Source: Deltaproteobacteria bacterium
Lineage (GTDB): Bacteria; Myxococcota_A; UBA796; SXON01
DNA: 64,000 bases
Reading direction: 5' to 3'
Assembly: GCA_947490345.1 (NCBI GenBank)
Contig: CANLGL010000026.1
Location: 1-64,000, forward strand
Shown in pieces: positions 25,297-34,793 of the stretch. Both the position numbers and the translations under genes were made by a program. Under the pieces are notes generated by a model. That model searched no databases. It was not told the DNA's origin and saw only the letters and a list, made by a program, of their open reading frames with translations. The first letter of the stretch is position 1. The number at the start of each line of letters is the position of its first letter.

Positions 25297-27015
25297 GTGC
25301 TCCGCCGCCTGCGCCATCGTTACGAATCGACCCTTTCGGCGCTGGACGTCGGCGCGAAGCCCGCAGCGGCGCTCAGAGCGGCGATAGCGGCCGGATACTC
25401 GCTGGCAATGCTGCGTGCCGACGTGCTGGCCGGAATCACCGTCGGCATCGTCGCCCTGCCGCTGTCGATGGCGCTGGCCATAGCCAGCGGCATGCCACCC
25501 CAGCACGGCCTGTACACGGCGATTGTAGCGGGTGTTTTCGGACTCCTCGGCGGCTCCGCGACGCAGGTGTCGGGGCCCACTGCGGCCTTCGTCGTGGTGC
25601 TCGCACCCATCAGCGCCAGGTACGGCCCAGGTGGATTGATGATCGCCACGGTGATGGCGGGCGCGCTTTTGCTGCTCTTGGGCTTTGCCCGCATGGGGCG
25701 CCTGATCCAGTGGATTCCCCATCCGGTCACGACGGGGTTCACCGCCGGGATCGGCGTCGTCATCGCCACGCTTCAACTCAAGGACCTCGTTGGCGTGCAC
25801 TTTCCGACGCCCGAACACTACGCCGAGCACGTTGGCGCGCTGGTCGCCGCGCTTCCCGAGGCGTCCGGCGACAGCGTCGGGCTCGGCGTCTTCACGCTTG
25901 CGGTCCTGCTACTTTGGCCGCGGCTCACCCGACGAATCCCGTCCCCGTTGGTCGCGCTGCTGGCCGCGTCCGTGGTGGCGGTCGCGCTCGGGCTCGACGT
26001 CGACACCATCGGCTCGCGGTTCGTCTACCCGGGCGGTCAAGGCATCCCCCAGTCGCTCCCGACGTTCTTGCCGCCGTGGCGCTACCCCGGTGGGGACGGC
26101 CAGCCCCTCCAACTCAGCGTGCCGCTCATCGAGGCGTTGTTCCCCGCGGCGTTCGCCATCGCCATGCTCGGCGCCATCGAGTCCCTCTTGAGTGCGGTGG
26201 TGGCCGATGGAATGGCGGGAACTCGCCACGACTCAGACGCGGAGCTGATGGCCCAGGGGGCGACCAACGTCGTGGGCCCGTTCTTCGGCGGGTTCGCGTC
26301 CACGGGCGCGATTGCGCGGACGGCCACGAACATCCGGTCTGGCGCACGCAGCCCGATCGCCAGCGCGGTCCACGCGCTATTCGTGCTCGGGGCGATGCTG
26401 ACACTGGCGCCGCTGTTGTCCTACCTGCCGATGCCCGCGCTGGCCGCCCTGCTGCTGCTGGTCGCCTATAACATGGCGGACATCGCACACTTTCGCCACA
26501 TCCTCCGCGTCGCGCCCAAGTCCGACGTCTCGGTGCTGCTCGCGTGCTTCTCGCTGACGGTCTTCTTCGACATGGTCGTCGCGGTGACCACGGGGATCAT
26601 GCTCGCGGCGCTGCTCTTCATGCGGCGGATGGCCGAGATCAGCGGGTCACGGGTCCTCGAAGCCGGCGATCCAGCGTTACGACGGCCGCTCCCGCCGGGC
26701 GTCGTACTCTACGAGATCGCCGGACCGTTGTTCTTCGGCGCCGCCCAGAAGGCCATGGGCGCACTCGACGCGGTGGCGTCTCGCTCGCGGGTGGTCATCC
26801 TCGACATGAGCTCGGTCCCTGCCATGGACGCCACCGGACTGGTTGGGCTGGAGTCAGCGCTCGCGCGACTCGATGGAACGGACACGTCGGTCATGTTGGC
26901 CGGCGTGCAGGCCCAGCCGGCGAAGCTCATCGAGAGGGCCGGGCTGCAGGAGGCCCACGCCGTGCGAATGTTCGACAGCGTCGATGCGGCCATCGACGCG
27001 GCGACGACGCGGTAG
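25297..27015 (+). CDS. SulP-family anion transporter with STAS domain
   Basis: This 572-residue inner-membrane protein carries sulfate, bicarbonate or another anion. The SulP signature region is seen as GIVALPLSMALAIASGMPPQHGLYTAIVAG, read here as two parts around the second and third helices. A second conserved part is FFGGFASTGAIARTATN. About 12 helices precede a C-terminal STAS domain (about 470-570, with VVILDMSSVPAMDATGL). It starts at GTG 25297, 22 bp after trmB. It ends convergently with the selenoprotein gene. Given the ASST genes nearby sulfate is tempting as substrate, but that is inference. Confidence 0.92.
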   Translation: MLRRLRHRYESTLSALDVGAKPAAALRAAIAAGYSLAMLRADVLAGITVGIVALPLSMALAIASGMPPQHGLYTAIVAGVFGLLGGSATQVSGPTAAFVVVLAPISARYGPGGLMIATVMAGALLLLLGFARMGRLIQWIPHPVTTGFTAGIGVVIATLQLKDLVGVHFPTPEHYAEHVGALVAALPEASGDSVGLGVFTLAVLLLWPRLTRRIPSPLVALLAASVVAVALGLDVDTIGSRFVYPGGQGIPQSLPTFLPPWRYPGGDGQPLQLSVPLIEALFPAAFAIAMLGAIESLLSAVVADGMAGTRHDSDAELMAQGATNVVGPFFGGFASTGAIARTATNIRSGARSPIASAVHALFVLGAMLTLAPLLSYLPMPALAALLLLVAYNMADIAHFRHILRVAPKSDVSVLLACFSLTVFFDMVVAVTTGIMLAALLFMRRMAEISGSRVLEAGDPALRRPLPPGVVLYEIAGPLFFGAAQKAMGALDAVASRSRVVILDMSSVPAMDATGLVGLESALARLDGTDTSVMLAGVQAQPAKLIERAGLQEAHAVRMFDSVDAAIDAATTR

Positions 27016-27016
27016 T

Positions 27017-27042
27017 CCCGGGCGTCTACCTCAACGCCCGGG
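27017..27042. terminator. Perfect 9-bp hairpin at convergent gene ends
   Basis: CCCGGGCGT at 27017-27025 pairs with ACGCCCGGG at 27034-27042 across an eight-base loop that contains the stop codon of the SelW-like gene. It begins one base after the SulP stop. It can serve both strands as a bidirectional end; there is no T-run. Confidence 0.5.
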
Positions 27043-27253
27043 CAACCTCATGCACGATCGCTTCCGTGGTCGGAAAGCCCTCGATCGTTTTTTTCGCGAC
27101 GACCCGACCGTCGACCTCGACCGTGAAGATGCCGCCCCGACCCGGGACCAGCTCGGCCTCAATCTCCAACTCCTCCCGCAGCGATTCCAGCGCACGGCTG
27201 GCCTGCGGGAGGTACCCTCAACTCTGACAGTAGGTGATGACGACGCGGGACAT
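27026..27253 (-). CDS. SelW-like (Rdx family) selenoprotein, Sec encoded by in-frame UGA
   Basis: Reading from ATG 27253 gives a 75-residue protein if TGA at 27218-27220 (codon 12) is read as selenocysteine. The N-terminus is VVITYCQS-U-GYLPQASRAL, which is the thioredoxin-fold CxxU/CxxC redox site of Rdx/SelW proteins. The rest (ELVPGRGGIFTVEVDG, KTIEGFPTTEAIV) continues the family without a break to TAG at 27028. GGAGG stands four bases before the ATG. A SECIS-like hairpin follows the UGA at once. As an ordinary gene it would stop after 11 residues, which is why it is easily missed. Rdx proteins are small oxidoreductases of unclear partner. It needs SelA/B/C/D elsewhere in the genome. Confidence 0.85.
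27172..27212 (-). promoter_or_regulatory. SECIS-like stem-loop directing Sec insertion
   Basis: On the minus strand, five bases after the UGA, a perfect 10-bp stem forms between 27203-27212 and 27172-27181. Inside it a 5-bp stem pairs 27197-27201 with 27187-27191, closing a five-base apical loop, CGUGC, about 21-25 bases after the UGA. A five-base bulge (27182-27186) lies on the 3' side. Bacterial SECIS elements lie directly downstream of the UGA and carry a GU in the apical loop for SelB; both hold here. The hairpin lies wholly inside the coding region, as expected in bacteria. Confidence 0.75.
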
Positions 27254-27297
27254 GACGCCTCCGTGGATGGGCTATCATCGTGTCGGCGGGAGTTTTG

Positions 27298-28410
27298 GTG
27301 TGGATTCTGGCGACGAGGTCCTGGTTCGCGCTCACGACCGGATGCGTCGCCCCCGCGACCGATTCAGGGGCGCGTGAAACGACCGATATGGGTCGCGACA
27401 CCACGGACAGCGCGGCGACGGGCGAAACCGGCAGCGACACCGGCGACAGCTCACCGGAAACGGGTGACACGGCGGCGGAAACGGGCGACACCGCGGCGCC
27501 CGGCACCCGCTGCTCGGCCGGCATGGTGCCGGTTCCCGCGGATGCCCCGATCTACTGTATCGACGCCTTCGAGGTAAGCGGGGACGGGAGCTACCAAAGC
27601 GTGGCGGGCGCTCTGCCAACGATGGCCATCACCTTCCTCGGCGCCCGCGCAGCCTGCGAAGCGACGCCGGTGCTGTCAAATACTGGCGAGGTCGTCGGCT
27701 ACAAACACCTGGCGACCGATACCGAGTGGGAGGACGCCGGGGATGGGCTGGTTGGCGCCGGTGGGCAGCGCTTCCCCTACGGAAACGCGGCGGAGGACGG
27801 CGTATGCCTGCTGCCCGACAGCCTGGGGGTACCCCTGTTCGACGAACTCCAACTCACCGGCTCCGCCCCGGGATGTGTGAGCCCCTTCGGAGTGTACGAC
27901 CAGATTGGGAACGCCTGGGAGTGGGTTGACCCTCAGGAGGACAGCGATCGCGACGCCTGGTTTGCACGGGCGCACGCTGAAGGCCACGGGATCGAGGTCG
28001 CGGCGGATGGTCGGCTCCGATCCACGGATGGCGATGTCTCCTGGCTGGTCTACCGTGGCGCGGTGTTTTCTCCGCTGCAACCCGAGGTCGATGCCGAGGG
28101 CCTGGTGAGCCTCGACGCGGAGGGTCTCACCCGGCCCGACGACATCTTCATGGCGGGATACCTTGTCAATGACTCGCCCTCGTCCGCGCTGGCCGACACC
28201 TACCTTGCGGTGACGCTCACCATCGACGACGCCGAGATTGTGCGCTTCGCCGGCGACGACGTCCGCGAGGGCATGCCACTCACCAGCAAACGCGGCTGTG
28301 CGTACTACACCGGCTCCGCGGTGGCTTGCCCGATCGCTGCGAACTCGCACGAACATGCCCCGGACTTCGACGGGACGATCGGGCTGCGGTGTGCAGCGGC
28401 GCCGTATTGA
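27298..28410 (+). CDS. Lipoprotein with formylglycine-generating-enzyme-like (SUMF1) domain
   Basis: GTG 27298 is chosen because GGCGGGAG ends five bases upstream (GTG 27280 is also in frame). The leader ends in lipobox LTTGC, then a Thr/Asp/Ser/Gly linker to about residue 70. From MVPVPADAPIYCIDAFEVS the sequence follows the SUMF1/FGE-sulfatase fold: ATDTEWEDAG, FPYGN, YDQIGNAWEWVD and C-terminal GLRC. The active-site Cys pair of true FGE enzymes is not evident, so a binding or structural role is more likely than sulfatase activation. Exported envelope protein of about 370 residues. Confidence 0.75.
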   Translation: MWILATRSWFALTTGCVAPATDSGARETTDMGRDTTDSAATGETGSDTGDSSPETGDTAAETGDTAAPGTRCSAGMVPVPADAPIYCIDAFEVSGDGSYQSVAGALPTMAITFLGARAACEATPVLSNTGEVVGYKHLATDTEWEDAGDGLVGAGGQRFPYGNAAEDGVCLLPDSLGVPLFDELQLTGSAPGCVSPFGVYDQIGNAWEWVDPQEDSDRDAWFARAHAEGHGIEVAADGRLRSTDGDVSWLVYRGAVFSPLQPEVDAEGLVSLDAEGLTRPDDIFMAGYLVNDSPSSALADTYLAVTLTIDDAEIVRFAGDDVREGMPLTSKRGCAYYTGSAVACPIAANSHEHAPDFDGTIGLRCAAAPY

Positions 28411-28426
28411 CGGAGGCCGGAGGCCG

Positions 28427-29272
28427 CTAACATTCCCCTTTTTGGTCGTTGGTGCAGGTGTAGGTGCAGGCGCCCTCGTCGTCGACCACGTACTCGCAGT
28501 CGAAGTCGTCGTTTCGGCAGTCGTAGTGGGCGTCGCCTTCGCCCGAGTACTCGAACTCCGCCTCGACGGAACAGAGCTCTGTGCCGCCTTGCAGGATGTC
28601 GTAATCCTGCGAGCGGTCCCCGTTCCACGCCCGGGATTCGGACCCTTCGTAGGTGTAAGTGCCGTCGTCCTGAACGAAGGTGCGCTCCGCCGTGCCATCG
28701 ACGCTGCGGTCGTAGTGCTGCTCGATCCCGGCGGCGACGTAGTCTTCCACCGATGAACCATCCCCTGCCTGGGTGCCCGACCACTCGACATCGGCTACAT
28801 CCGCGACCCACTCCAGGGCGTCCCGTGAAAACGTCCCGCTGAACCGGGTGTAGTCGGCGCCGGCTGCGCCGGGGTCCCACGTCCACCACTGCTGGTCACA
28901 ACCTTCGCGCTGGACGCGGAGCCCGACGCGCGTCGCCTCGTCGAGGCGATCGGTTGTGGTCGCGACATACTCGATGTCGAGATCGCCGTTGTGCCAGGCG
29001 GTGCCGAACCCGTCTTCCACGACATCGCGCGTTCGGTAATGATCGTCGCCGTAGGTGCGTTCCCAAGAGAAGGACCCGGAGTACGGACTGTAATTACCTT
29101 CAACCAGCGTCGCCGCGTCGCCAGGGGGATCGACCGCGAAACCGCCATCCCCCTGCCCCTGACTGATCCATGACAACAGGTCGTCGGACCATGCGTACGG
29201 CTCGGCGTCGCAGGCGGGGGCCTCGATCCAAGTCGGCGTCAACGTCGCGCAGGCGGCAAGGAGCAGGACCAC
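28427..29272 (-). CDS. Uncharacterised lipoprotein, acidic and Tyr/Trp-rich
   Basis: The frame is open to 29428, but the leader is best read from GTG 29272, giving VLLLAACA with Cys8 as lipid site and no charged n-region. The mature part (about 275 residues) is acidic, rich in Tyr/Trp/Asp, with repeated short motifs such as YTYEGSESRAW and WWTWDPG, and a Cys-rich end (CEYVVDDEGACTYTC). No family is recognised. It is convergent with the SUMF1 lipoprotein (16 bp) and divergent from the trypsin-like protease. Confidence 0.65.
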   Translation of the reverse strand: MVLLLAACATLTPTWIEAPACDAEPYAWSDDLLSWISQGQGDGGFAVDPPGDAATLVEGNYSPYSGSFSWERTYGDDHYRTRDVVEDGFGTAWHNGDLDIEYVATTTDRLDEATRVGLRVQREGCDQQWWTWDPGAAGADYTRFSGTFSRDALEWVADVADVEWSGTQAGDGSSVEDYVAAGIEQHYDRSVDGTAERTFVQDDGTYTYEGSESRAWNGDRSQDYDILQGGTELCSVEAEFEYSGEGDAHYDCRNDDFDCEYVVDDEGACTYTCTNDQKGEC

Positions 29273-29357
29273 AGTATTCTCGGCGCGTGATCGCCTATCC
29301 CGCGGCACCGCGCGCGACCGCAACGAGCGGGCTATGATCGACGCTCCGGAGGGGCCC

Positions 29358-30457
<1,100 letters not shown>

Positions 30458-30461
<4 letters not shown>

Positions 30462-31297
30462 GCGCAATCTGGTTTCGACTACCGCTGGCGGTGATGGGCG
30501 TGGGTCTTTGCGGGCTTGGTTGGGCGGCAGGCGTCGAACCGCGGCTGCTCTTCGTGCGCGAGGCGGGGGTCGAATTGGCGAACTGGCCGAGCGAACCGCT
30601 GCGCGTGGCACTCATCGCGGACCTGCATGTGGGTTCGCCAGGAGTGGACCCGGCGCGCGTCGAGGCGATCGCGGGCGTCGTGACCGCGGCGAAGCCCGAT
30701 CTGGTGCTTCTGCTCGGCGACTACGACATCAACGCGGTTCCCGGGGGGCGTCACGTGGCGACCAGCGAGTGGGCGCCCTTCCTCGGCCGCATTCCGGCGC
30801 CCCTCGGAGTTCACGCCGTGCTCGGCAACCATGACTGGTGGAACGACGAGGACCTCATCAAGGAGGCGCTCCAAGAGGAGGGCATCGCAGTCCATGACAA
30901 CGGCGCGGTTGCCCTGCGTTCGGGCGACCAGACCTTCTGGTTGGTCGGTGTCGGCGACCTGCTCACGCGGCACGCTGCGGTCGAGGCGGCGCTCTACGAC
31001 GTGCCGCGCGGCGCTCCCGTCCTGGCCATGAGCCACGGCCCGGACGTCGCGAGCTCGCTGGCCGGGAGGGCGGAGTTGCTCGTCGCCGGTCACACTCACG
31101 GGGGCCAGGTGAACATTCCCTGGGTGACCGAAGCGCTGCTCGGGAGGATGTCGTGGTACGGCCAGCTGACCGTCGACGGGCTGCCCGTCTACGTGACCTC
31201 GGGTATCGGCACGAGCGTGCTGCCCATCCGATTCAACCGCCCTCCGGAGGTCGTGATCCTCACGATTACAGCGGCACGCCCAACGCCGCGCACGTGA
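30458..31297 (+). CDS. Membrane-anchored calcineurin-like metallophosphoesterase
   Basis: The 279 residues start with one membrane segment (LAVMGVGLCGLGWAA), then the metallophosphoesterase core: IADLHVGSP, LLLGDYD, LGNHDWW, SHGPD and AGHTHGGQ give the five metal-site motifs in order. It resembles YkuE/YaeI-type phosphodiesterases; the substrate is not known. The ATG overlaps the protease stop by four bases. Its 3' end overlaps the convergent DUF2461 gene by 32 bp. Confidence 0.88.
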
Positions 31298-31922
31298 ACT
31301 GCATCAGCGGCCAGCCAGCCCGCCATGCCGCTGTGACTGCGTCCACGAGCTGATCCTGGGGCAGGGTGACGTCGACGGAGCGCCCGACGCCGAAGGTCTT
31401 GCGACAGAGATGGGCGGCGTGGGGATGGTCGGCGGGGAAACCCCTGGGCACCCGCTTGAGCGCCTCCCCGATGAAGCGGAACCCGCTCGCGTCGAGCGCC
31501 GCGCGGACGCCAGCCCAGTCGCGGCCCTCGCTGATCCGGGTGCGCACCTTCAGCAGCTCCGGGGGCTCGAGCATCCACACGCCGAGCCCCACGCCGCAGT
31601 CACCGCGAGAGATGTGGAGGTGCAAGCCGGGCGCCTCCTTCCCCGCGCTGTGCGTGAAGTGCATGCCCACATAGTTTTTGTAGGGTGACTTGTCGGTGGA
31701 GAAGCGGGTGTCTCGGTGGATGCGGGAGACAGAGCTGCCCGTTCCAGTCGCGACCGCACGGAGATGGGGCGACAGCGCCGCCAGCCGAGGCGCGAGCGCC
31801 GTGACCAACGCCACCGCAGGCTCCTTCACGTCGCGTTCATAGCGCTTGCGGTTCGCTTCGAACCACGGCTTGTTGTTGTTCTGAGCCAGCTCGTCGAGGA
31901 AGGTGAGCGCGGGGGCGAACAT
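31266..31922 (-). CDS. DUF2461 family protein
   Basis: This encodes 218 residues matching DUF2461 along its length: FLDELAQNNNKPWFEANR at the start, RIHRDTRFSTDKSPYKNYVG in the middle, and a C-terminal helix. No biochemical role is established for the family. It has no signal peptide. The ATG at 31922 lacks a clear Shine-Dalgarno sequence; a TACACT -10-like box lies about 20 bases upstream. Confidence 0.9.
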   Translation of the reverse strand: MFAPALTFLDELAQNNNKPWFEANRKRYERDVKEPAVALVTALAPRLAALSPHLRAVATGTGSSVSRIHRDTRFSTDKSPYKNYVGMHFTHSAGKEAPGLHLHISRGDCGVGLGVWMLEPPELLKVRTRISEGRDWAGVRAALDASGFRFIGEALKRVPRGFPADHPHAAHLCRKTFGVGRSVDVTLPQDQLVDAVTAAWRAGWPLMQFTCAALGVPL

Positions 31923-32058
31923 CGGGGATCCATGGGATGTTGAGTGTATCGGGGGCGGACTGTGGCGGATGCGGCGGATGCGGCCCTCAGCCGGGCGTCG
32001 TGTGCGCGCGCCGGGTGCGGAGAGGGCAAATTGTGCCTATGCTCGGGTCGAGGTGCTC

Positions 32059-33036
32059 GTGGACGCGAGGGACCGGCGCCATTGGGCGCTCACAGCGGTT
32101 TGCACGGTGTTTGTCCTCGCCAATGGCGTCGTTGCGGCCCACGCGTGGCGCTTCACCCACTTCGCTGCGGACGGCATGAAAACCGCGAACCCGGAGGCAC
32201 TCTCCTGGCTCCAGCGGATCGGAGTCGCGTTCACCGGCGTGGTGGTGCCTCGCCCTGAACTGACCCGCGAGCCCTCCGCCGTGGGACTCGAAGCGGTAGC
32301 GTCGTTGGATGACGGGGTATCGACGTGGACCGCGACCGGCTCCGGAAGAGGCACCGTGCTGCTGTTCCACGGATACGGCGCGACAAGGTCGGATCTACTC
32401 GACGAAGCAGTGGTTCTACACGGGGCGGGGTGGACCACGGTGCTGGTCGACTTCCCGGGGTCCGGCGACTCACCCGGCGACGTCACGACCCTTGGTTGGG
32501 CCGAAGCCGCCGTTGTGGCGGCGCTGACCACCCAACGACGCGGACCCGTCGTCCTGTACGGCAAGTCGATGGGGAGCGCTGCGGTATTACGCGCAATGGG
32601 CTCCTTGGGGGCCCATGCGGACGCGCTCGTCTTGGAGAACCCATACGACCGGCTGGTCACGACGGTCGGCCACCGGTTCGAAGCGATGGGGCTTTCGGCG
32701 CAGCCCGGTGCGGCGCTGCTGACGTTGTGGGGCGGCCTCTCGCTGGGCTTCAACGGGTTCGCGATGGAGCCGGTGGAGTTCGCCACGGGGGTGGACACCC
32801 CTACGCTCTTGCTCACCGGCGAGGCGGATCCACGGGTGCACCTGAGCGAGGTGGCCTCGATTCAAAAGGCGCTCGCCGGCCCCTCGGAACTGGTCGTCTT
32901 TCCGCGCGCCGGGCATGTCGGCTTGTTCTCGGCAGACGCTGGACTCTGGCGGACGTCGGTCTTGGGTTTCCTCGACCGGGAGGTCCCCAAGATACCAGGG
33001 AGTGGCCCTGAATCGCATGGCCACCTCCCCCTTTAG
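32059..33036 (+). CDS. Alpha/beta hydrolase with N-terminal membrane anchor
   Basis: GTG 32059 has GAGG five bases upstream and gives 325 residues. An N-terminal hydrophobic segment (ALTAVCTVFVLANGVVAA) anchors the protein facing the periplasm. The hydrolase fold shows oxyanion segment LLFHGYGATR, nucleophile Ser in YGKSMGSAA, acid in TGEADPRV and His in RAGHVGLF. It resembles FrsA/YfhR-like esterases; the substrate is unknown. Confidence 0.85.
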   Translation: MDARDRRHWALTAVCTVFVLANGVVAAHAWRFTHFAADGMKTANPEALSWLQRIGVAFTGVVVPRPELTREPSAVGLEAVASLDDGVSTWTATGSGRGTVLLFHGYGATRSDLLDEAVVLHGAGWTTVLVDFPGSGDSPGDVTTLGWAEAAVVAALTTQRRGPVVLYGKSMGSAAVLRAMGSLGAHADALVLENPYDRLVTTVGHRFEAMGLSAQPGAALLTLWGGLSLGFNGFAMEPVEFATGVDTPTLLLTGEADPRVHLSEVASIQKALAGPSELVVFPRAGHVGLFSADAGLWRTSVLGFLDREVPKIPGSGPESHGHLPL

Positions 33037-33159
33037 CCAGTCGAAGCTGGCCGAGAGCAGGGATGCGTCGTGAAGGCTTGGCGGCCAGGTTCCGGGAGGC
33101 ATACCCGCGGGGTAGCCCGCGGACCCACCCTTCGGCGAGGCGCTGTCGACTTTCACATA
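33037..33159. other. Intergenic stretch upstream of toxin-antitoxin operon
   Basis: This holds a short GC-rich inverted element (CCGCGGGGTAGCCCGCGG near 33106-33123) that could be an autoregulatory operator or structural repeat. No gene is seen. Confidence 0.3.
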
Positions 33160-33188
33160 TTGCACTTGTCGCGGCTCGTGGCTATCCT
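33160..33188 (+). promoter_or_regulatory. Sigma-70-like promoter, leaderless geometry
   Basis: TTGCAC at 33160-33165 and TATCCT at 33183-33188 are separated by exactly 17 bases. Only six bases lie between the -10 box and ATG 33195, so transcription should start at or next to the start codon and the antitoxin mRNA would be leaderless. Confidence 0.55.
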
Positions 33189-33194
33189 TCACCT

Positions 33195-33638
33195 ATGTCC
33201 ATCCACGCCACTCCCGACCGGGAAACCGTCCGAAGCTCTCGACAGGCGGGCGAGGCGCTGGCACAGGTGTCCGGCCCCGCCGATGCCGTGCTCCGCGTCT
33301 CCGACCGGGCCGGGCGGGTGATCGAGATCGCTGTGCCGGCGGACGCTGTCTCGGCCCTTGGCGACGTGCTCGAAGCCATCGGCCAGGGCCACGCAGTCCG
33401 CGTTGTGGCCGATGACGAGGAGTTGACCACGAACGAGGCGGCAGCACTCCTGCACGTCTCACGTCCCCATCTCGTCTCGATGCTCGCCGCCGGTGAGCTC
33501 CCGTTCCGGCTGGTTGGGACGCATCGGCGCGTTCGGCTCGCCGACGTACTTGCGCTCAAGCGGCGCGATGACGAGGCTCGCAAGCGCGCCTTGGACGAGC
33601 TGACCGGCCTCTCCGACGAGCTCGGCCTCTACGACTGA
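33195..33638 (+). CDS. Antitoxin with excisionase-type HTH
   Basis: The 147-residue protein has a beta-rich N-terminal part (about 25-75) and an excisionase-like helix-turn-helix at about 78-125 (ELTTNEAAALLHVSRPHLVS, then HRRVRLADVLAL). This build is known for antitoxins paired with PIN toxins, where the HTH autoregulates the operon and the C-terminal helix wraps the toxin. The PIN gene follows after 6 bp. Transcription probably comes from the promoter at 33160-33188. Confidence 0.85.
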   Translation: MSIHATPDRETVRSSRQAGEALAQVSGPADAVLRVSDRAGRVIEIAVPADAVSALGDVLEAIGQGHAVRVVADDEELTTNEAAALLHVSRPHLVSMLAAGELPFRLVGTHRRVRLADVLALKRRDDEARKRALDELTGLSDELGLYD

Positions 33639-33644
33639 TCAAAG

Positions 33645-34208
33645 ATGGCACCCACCCGCGTCGTGATCGACGCCTGCGTTCTCTACGATGCGGCGGTCCG
33701 CGACCTGCTGCTGCGGATCGGGATGGCCGGCCTGATCGAACCGATCTGGTCGCCCCGAATCCTCGACGAGTGCTTCGCTGCGCTTGGCCGGAACCGTCCG
33801 GACCTGACGCCGGAGCAGCTTCAGTTGCTCCGAGCGGCCATGTCGCGAGCGTTCCCTCGAGCCGAGTTCCGGGCAGACGCTGTGTCGATCGTCCTCCCCG
33901 ACTTGAAGGACCTGCACGTCGTCGGCACCGCGGTAGCGGCGAGCGCGCCACTCATCTGCACCTACAACCTCCAGGACTTCCCGGCGGATTCGTTGCGGCC
34001 GTTCGGGCTCCACGCCCAACACCCCGACGCCCTGGCCCTTGATCTTCTCGGAGCCCACACGGACGCGGTCCTCGCCGTCCTGGTTGAGCACGCCCGTGCC
34101 CTCCGGCGGCCGCCCACCACGATGGATCGCCTGCTCGCCACCCTCGAAGCGCGAGGGCTACACACCTTCGCCGCGGCCGCACGCGACGAGTTGGCGAAGC
34201 GCGGGTAG
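33645..34208 (+). CDS. PIN-domain ribonuclease toxin
   Basis: This 187-residue VapC-like toxin has acidic PIN residues visible as Asp9 (VVIDACVLYD), Glu42 (ILDECFAAL), Asp86/Asp89 (LPDLKDLHVVGTA) and Asp111 (YNLQDF). The C-terminal helical extension is longer than in classical VapC, as in the larger PIN family paired with excisionase-type antitoxins. Expected to cut RNA when free of the antitoxin encoded just upstream. Confidence 0.87.
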   Translation: MAPTRVVIDACVLYDAAVRDLLLRIGMAGLIEPIWSPRILDECFAALGRNRPDLTPEQLQLLRAAMSRAFPRAEFRADAVSIVLPDLKDLHVVGTAVAASAPLICTYNLQDFPADSLRPFGLHAQHPDALALDLLGAHTDAVLAVLVEHARALRRPPTTMDRLLATLEARGLHTFAAAARDELAKRG

Positions 34209-34308
34209 CCGCCCAGATTCGAACTCACGAATCCGCTAACAACGCCGTGATTCGTTCGGCGTCCCGACCCACGCACGTCGAAGCGTCCCCAAGGCCGCCC
34301 GGGGAGTT

Positions 34309-34793
34309 CTAACTGCCGCCGTCGCCCTCACCCGCCAGCAAGAGCACCCGCGCCCGGAGCGTCGACGACACGAACATCCCCAACTCCACCATCCGGTCCA
34401 GCACCGGACCGACCGCGGCGACGTTTCCCCGTTGCTTCGCACCGAGCAGCACGCCCAGGCTCCCGATGACGGGGATGCCGCGCTCTCCGGCCACGGCCCG
34501 CGCCTCGCCGTCGTCGACGAGCAGGATCGCACCCAACGCCGCCGCCAGCGGATTCGCCGCCGCCTCACCTGCGTCCAGGCGACCGAGGAGCGAGGCGTCA
34601 GGAACTTGGTCGACGAGGCGTATCCACGTGGCCGCCGCAACCTCCGCGCTGCCCGTCAGCCCTGCGCCGGCGACCGTGACCTCGTCGTACACGACGCGCG
34701 GCACGACCACGTCCGCGAACAGGATCCGCAGCAGTTCGATCTGCGCGCGCCCGCCAGGTAGATGAGCGGGCCGGCATCCGGGACGACAATCAC
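34309..34793 (-). pseudogene. DUF3368 PIN-like toxin, frameshifted near its N-terminus
   Basis: Most of the protein (from RAQIELLRILFADVVVPRVV to the end, including DAGEAAANPLAAALGAILLV, VDDGEARAVA and SLGVLLGAKQRG) matches the DUF3368 PIN-like family. The expected N-terminus, VIVVPDAGPLIYLAG, is present from GTG 34793 but in another frame; the switch is at about 34747-34757 and behaves as one missing base. GTG 34793 overlaps the antitoxin stop (GTGA), so that is the true start. Either the toxin is dead, or the assembly has an error in this GC-rich run, or slippage occurs. Confidence 0.75.
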
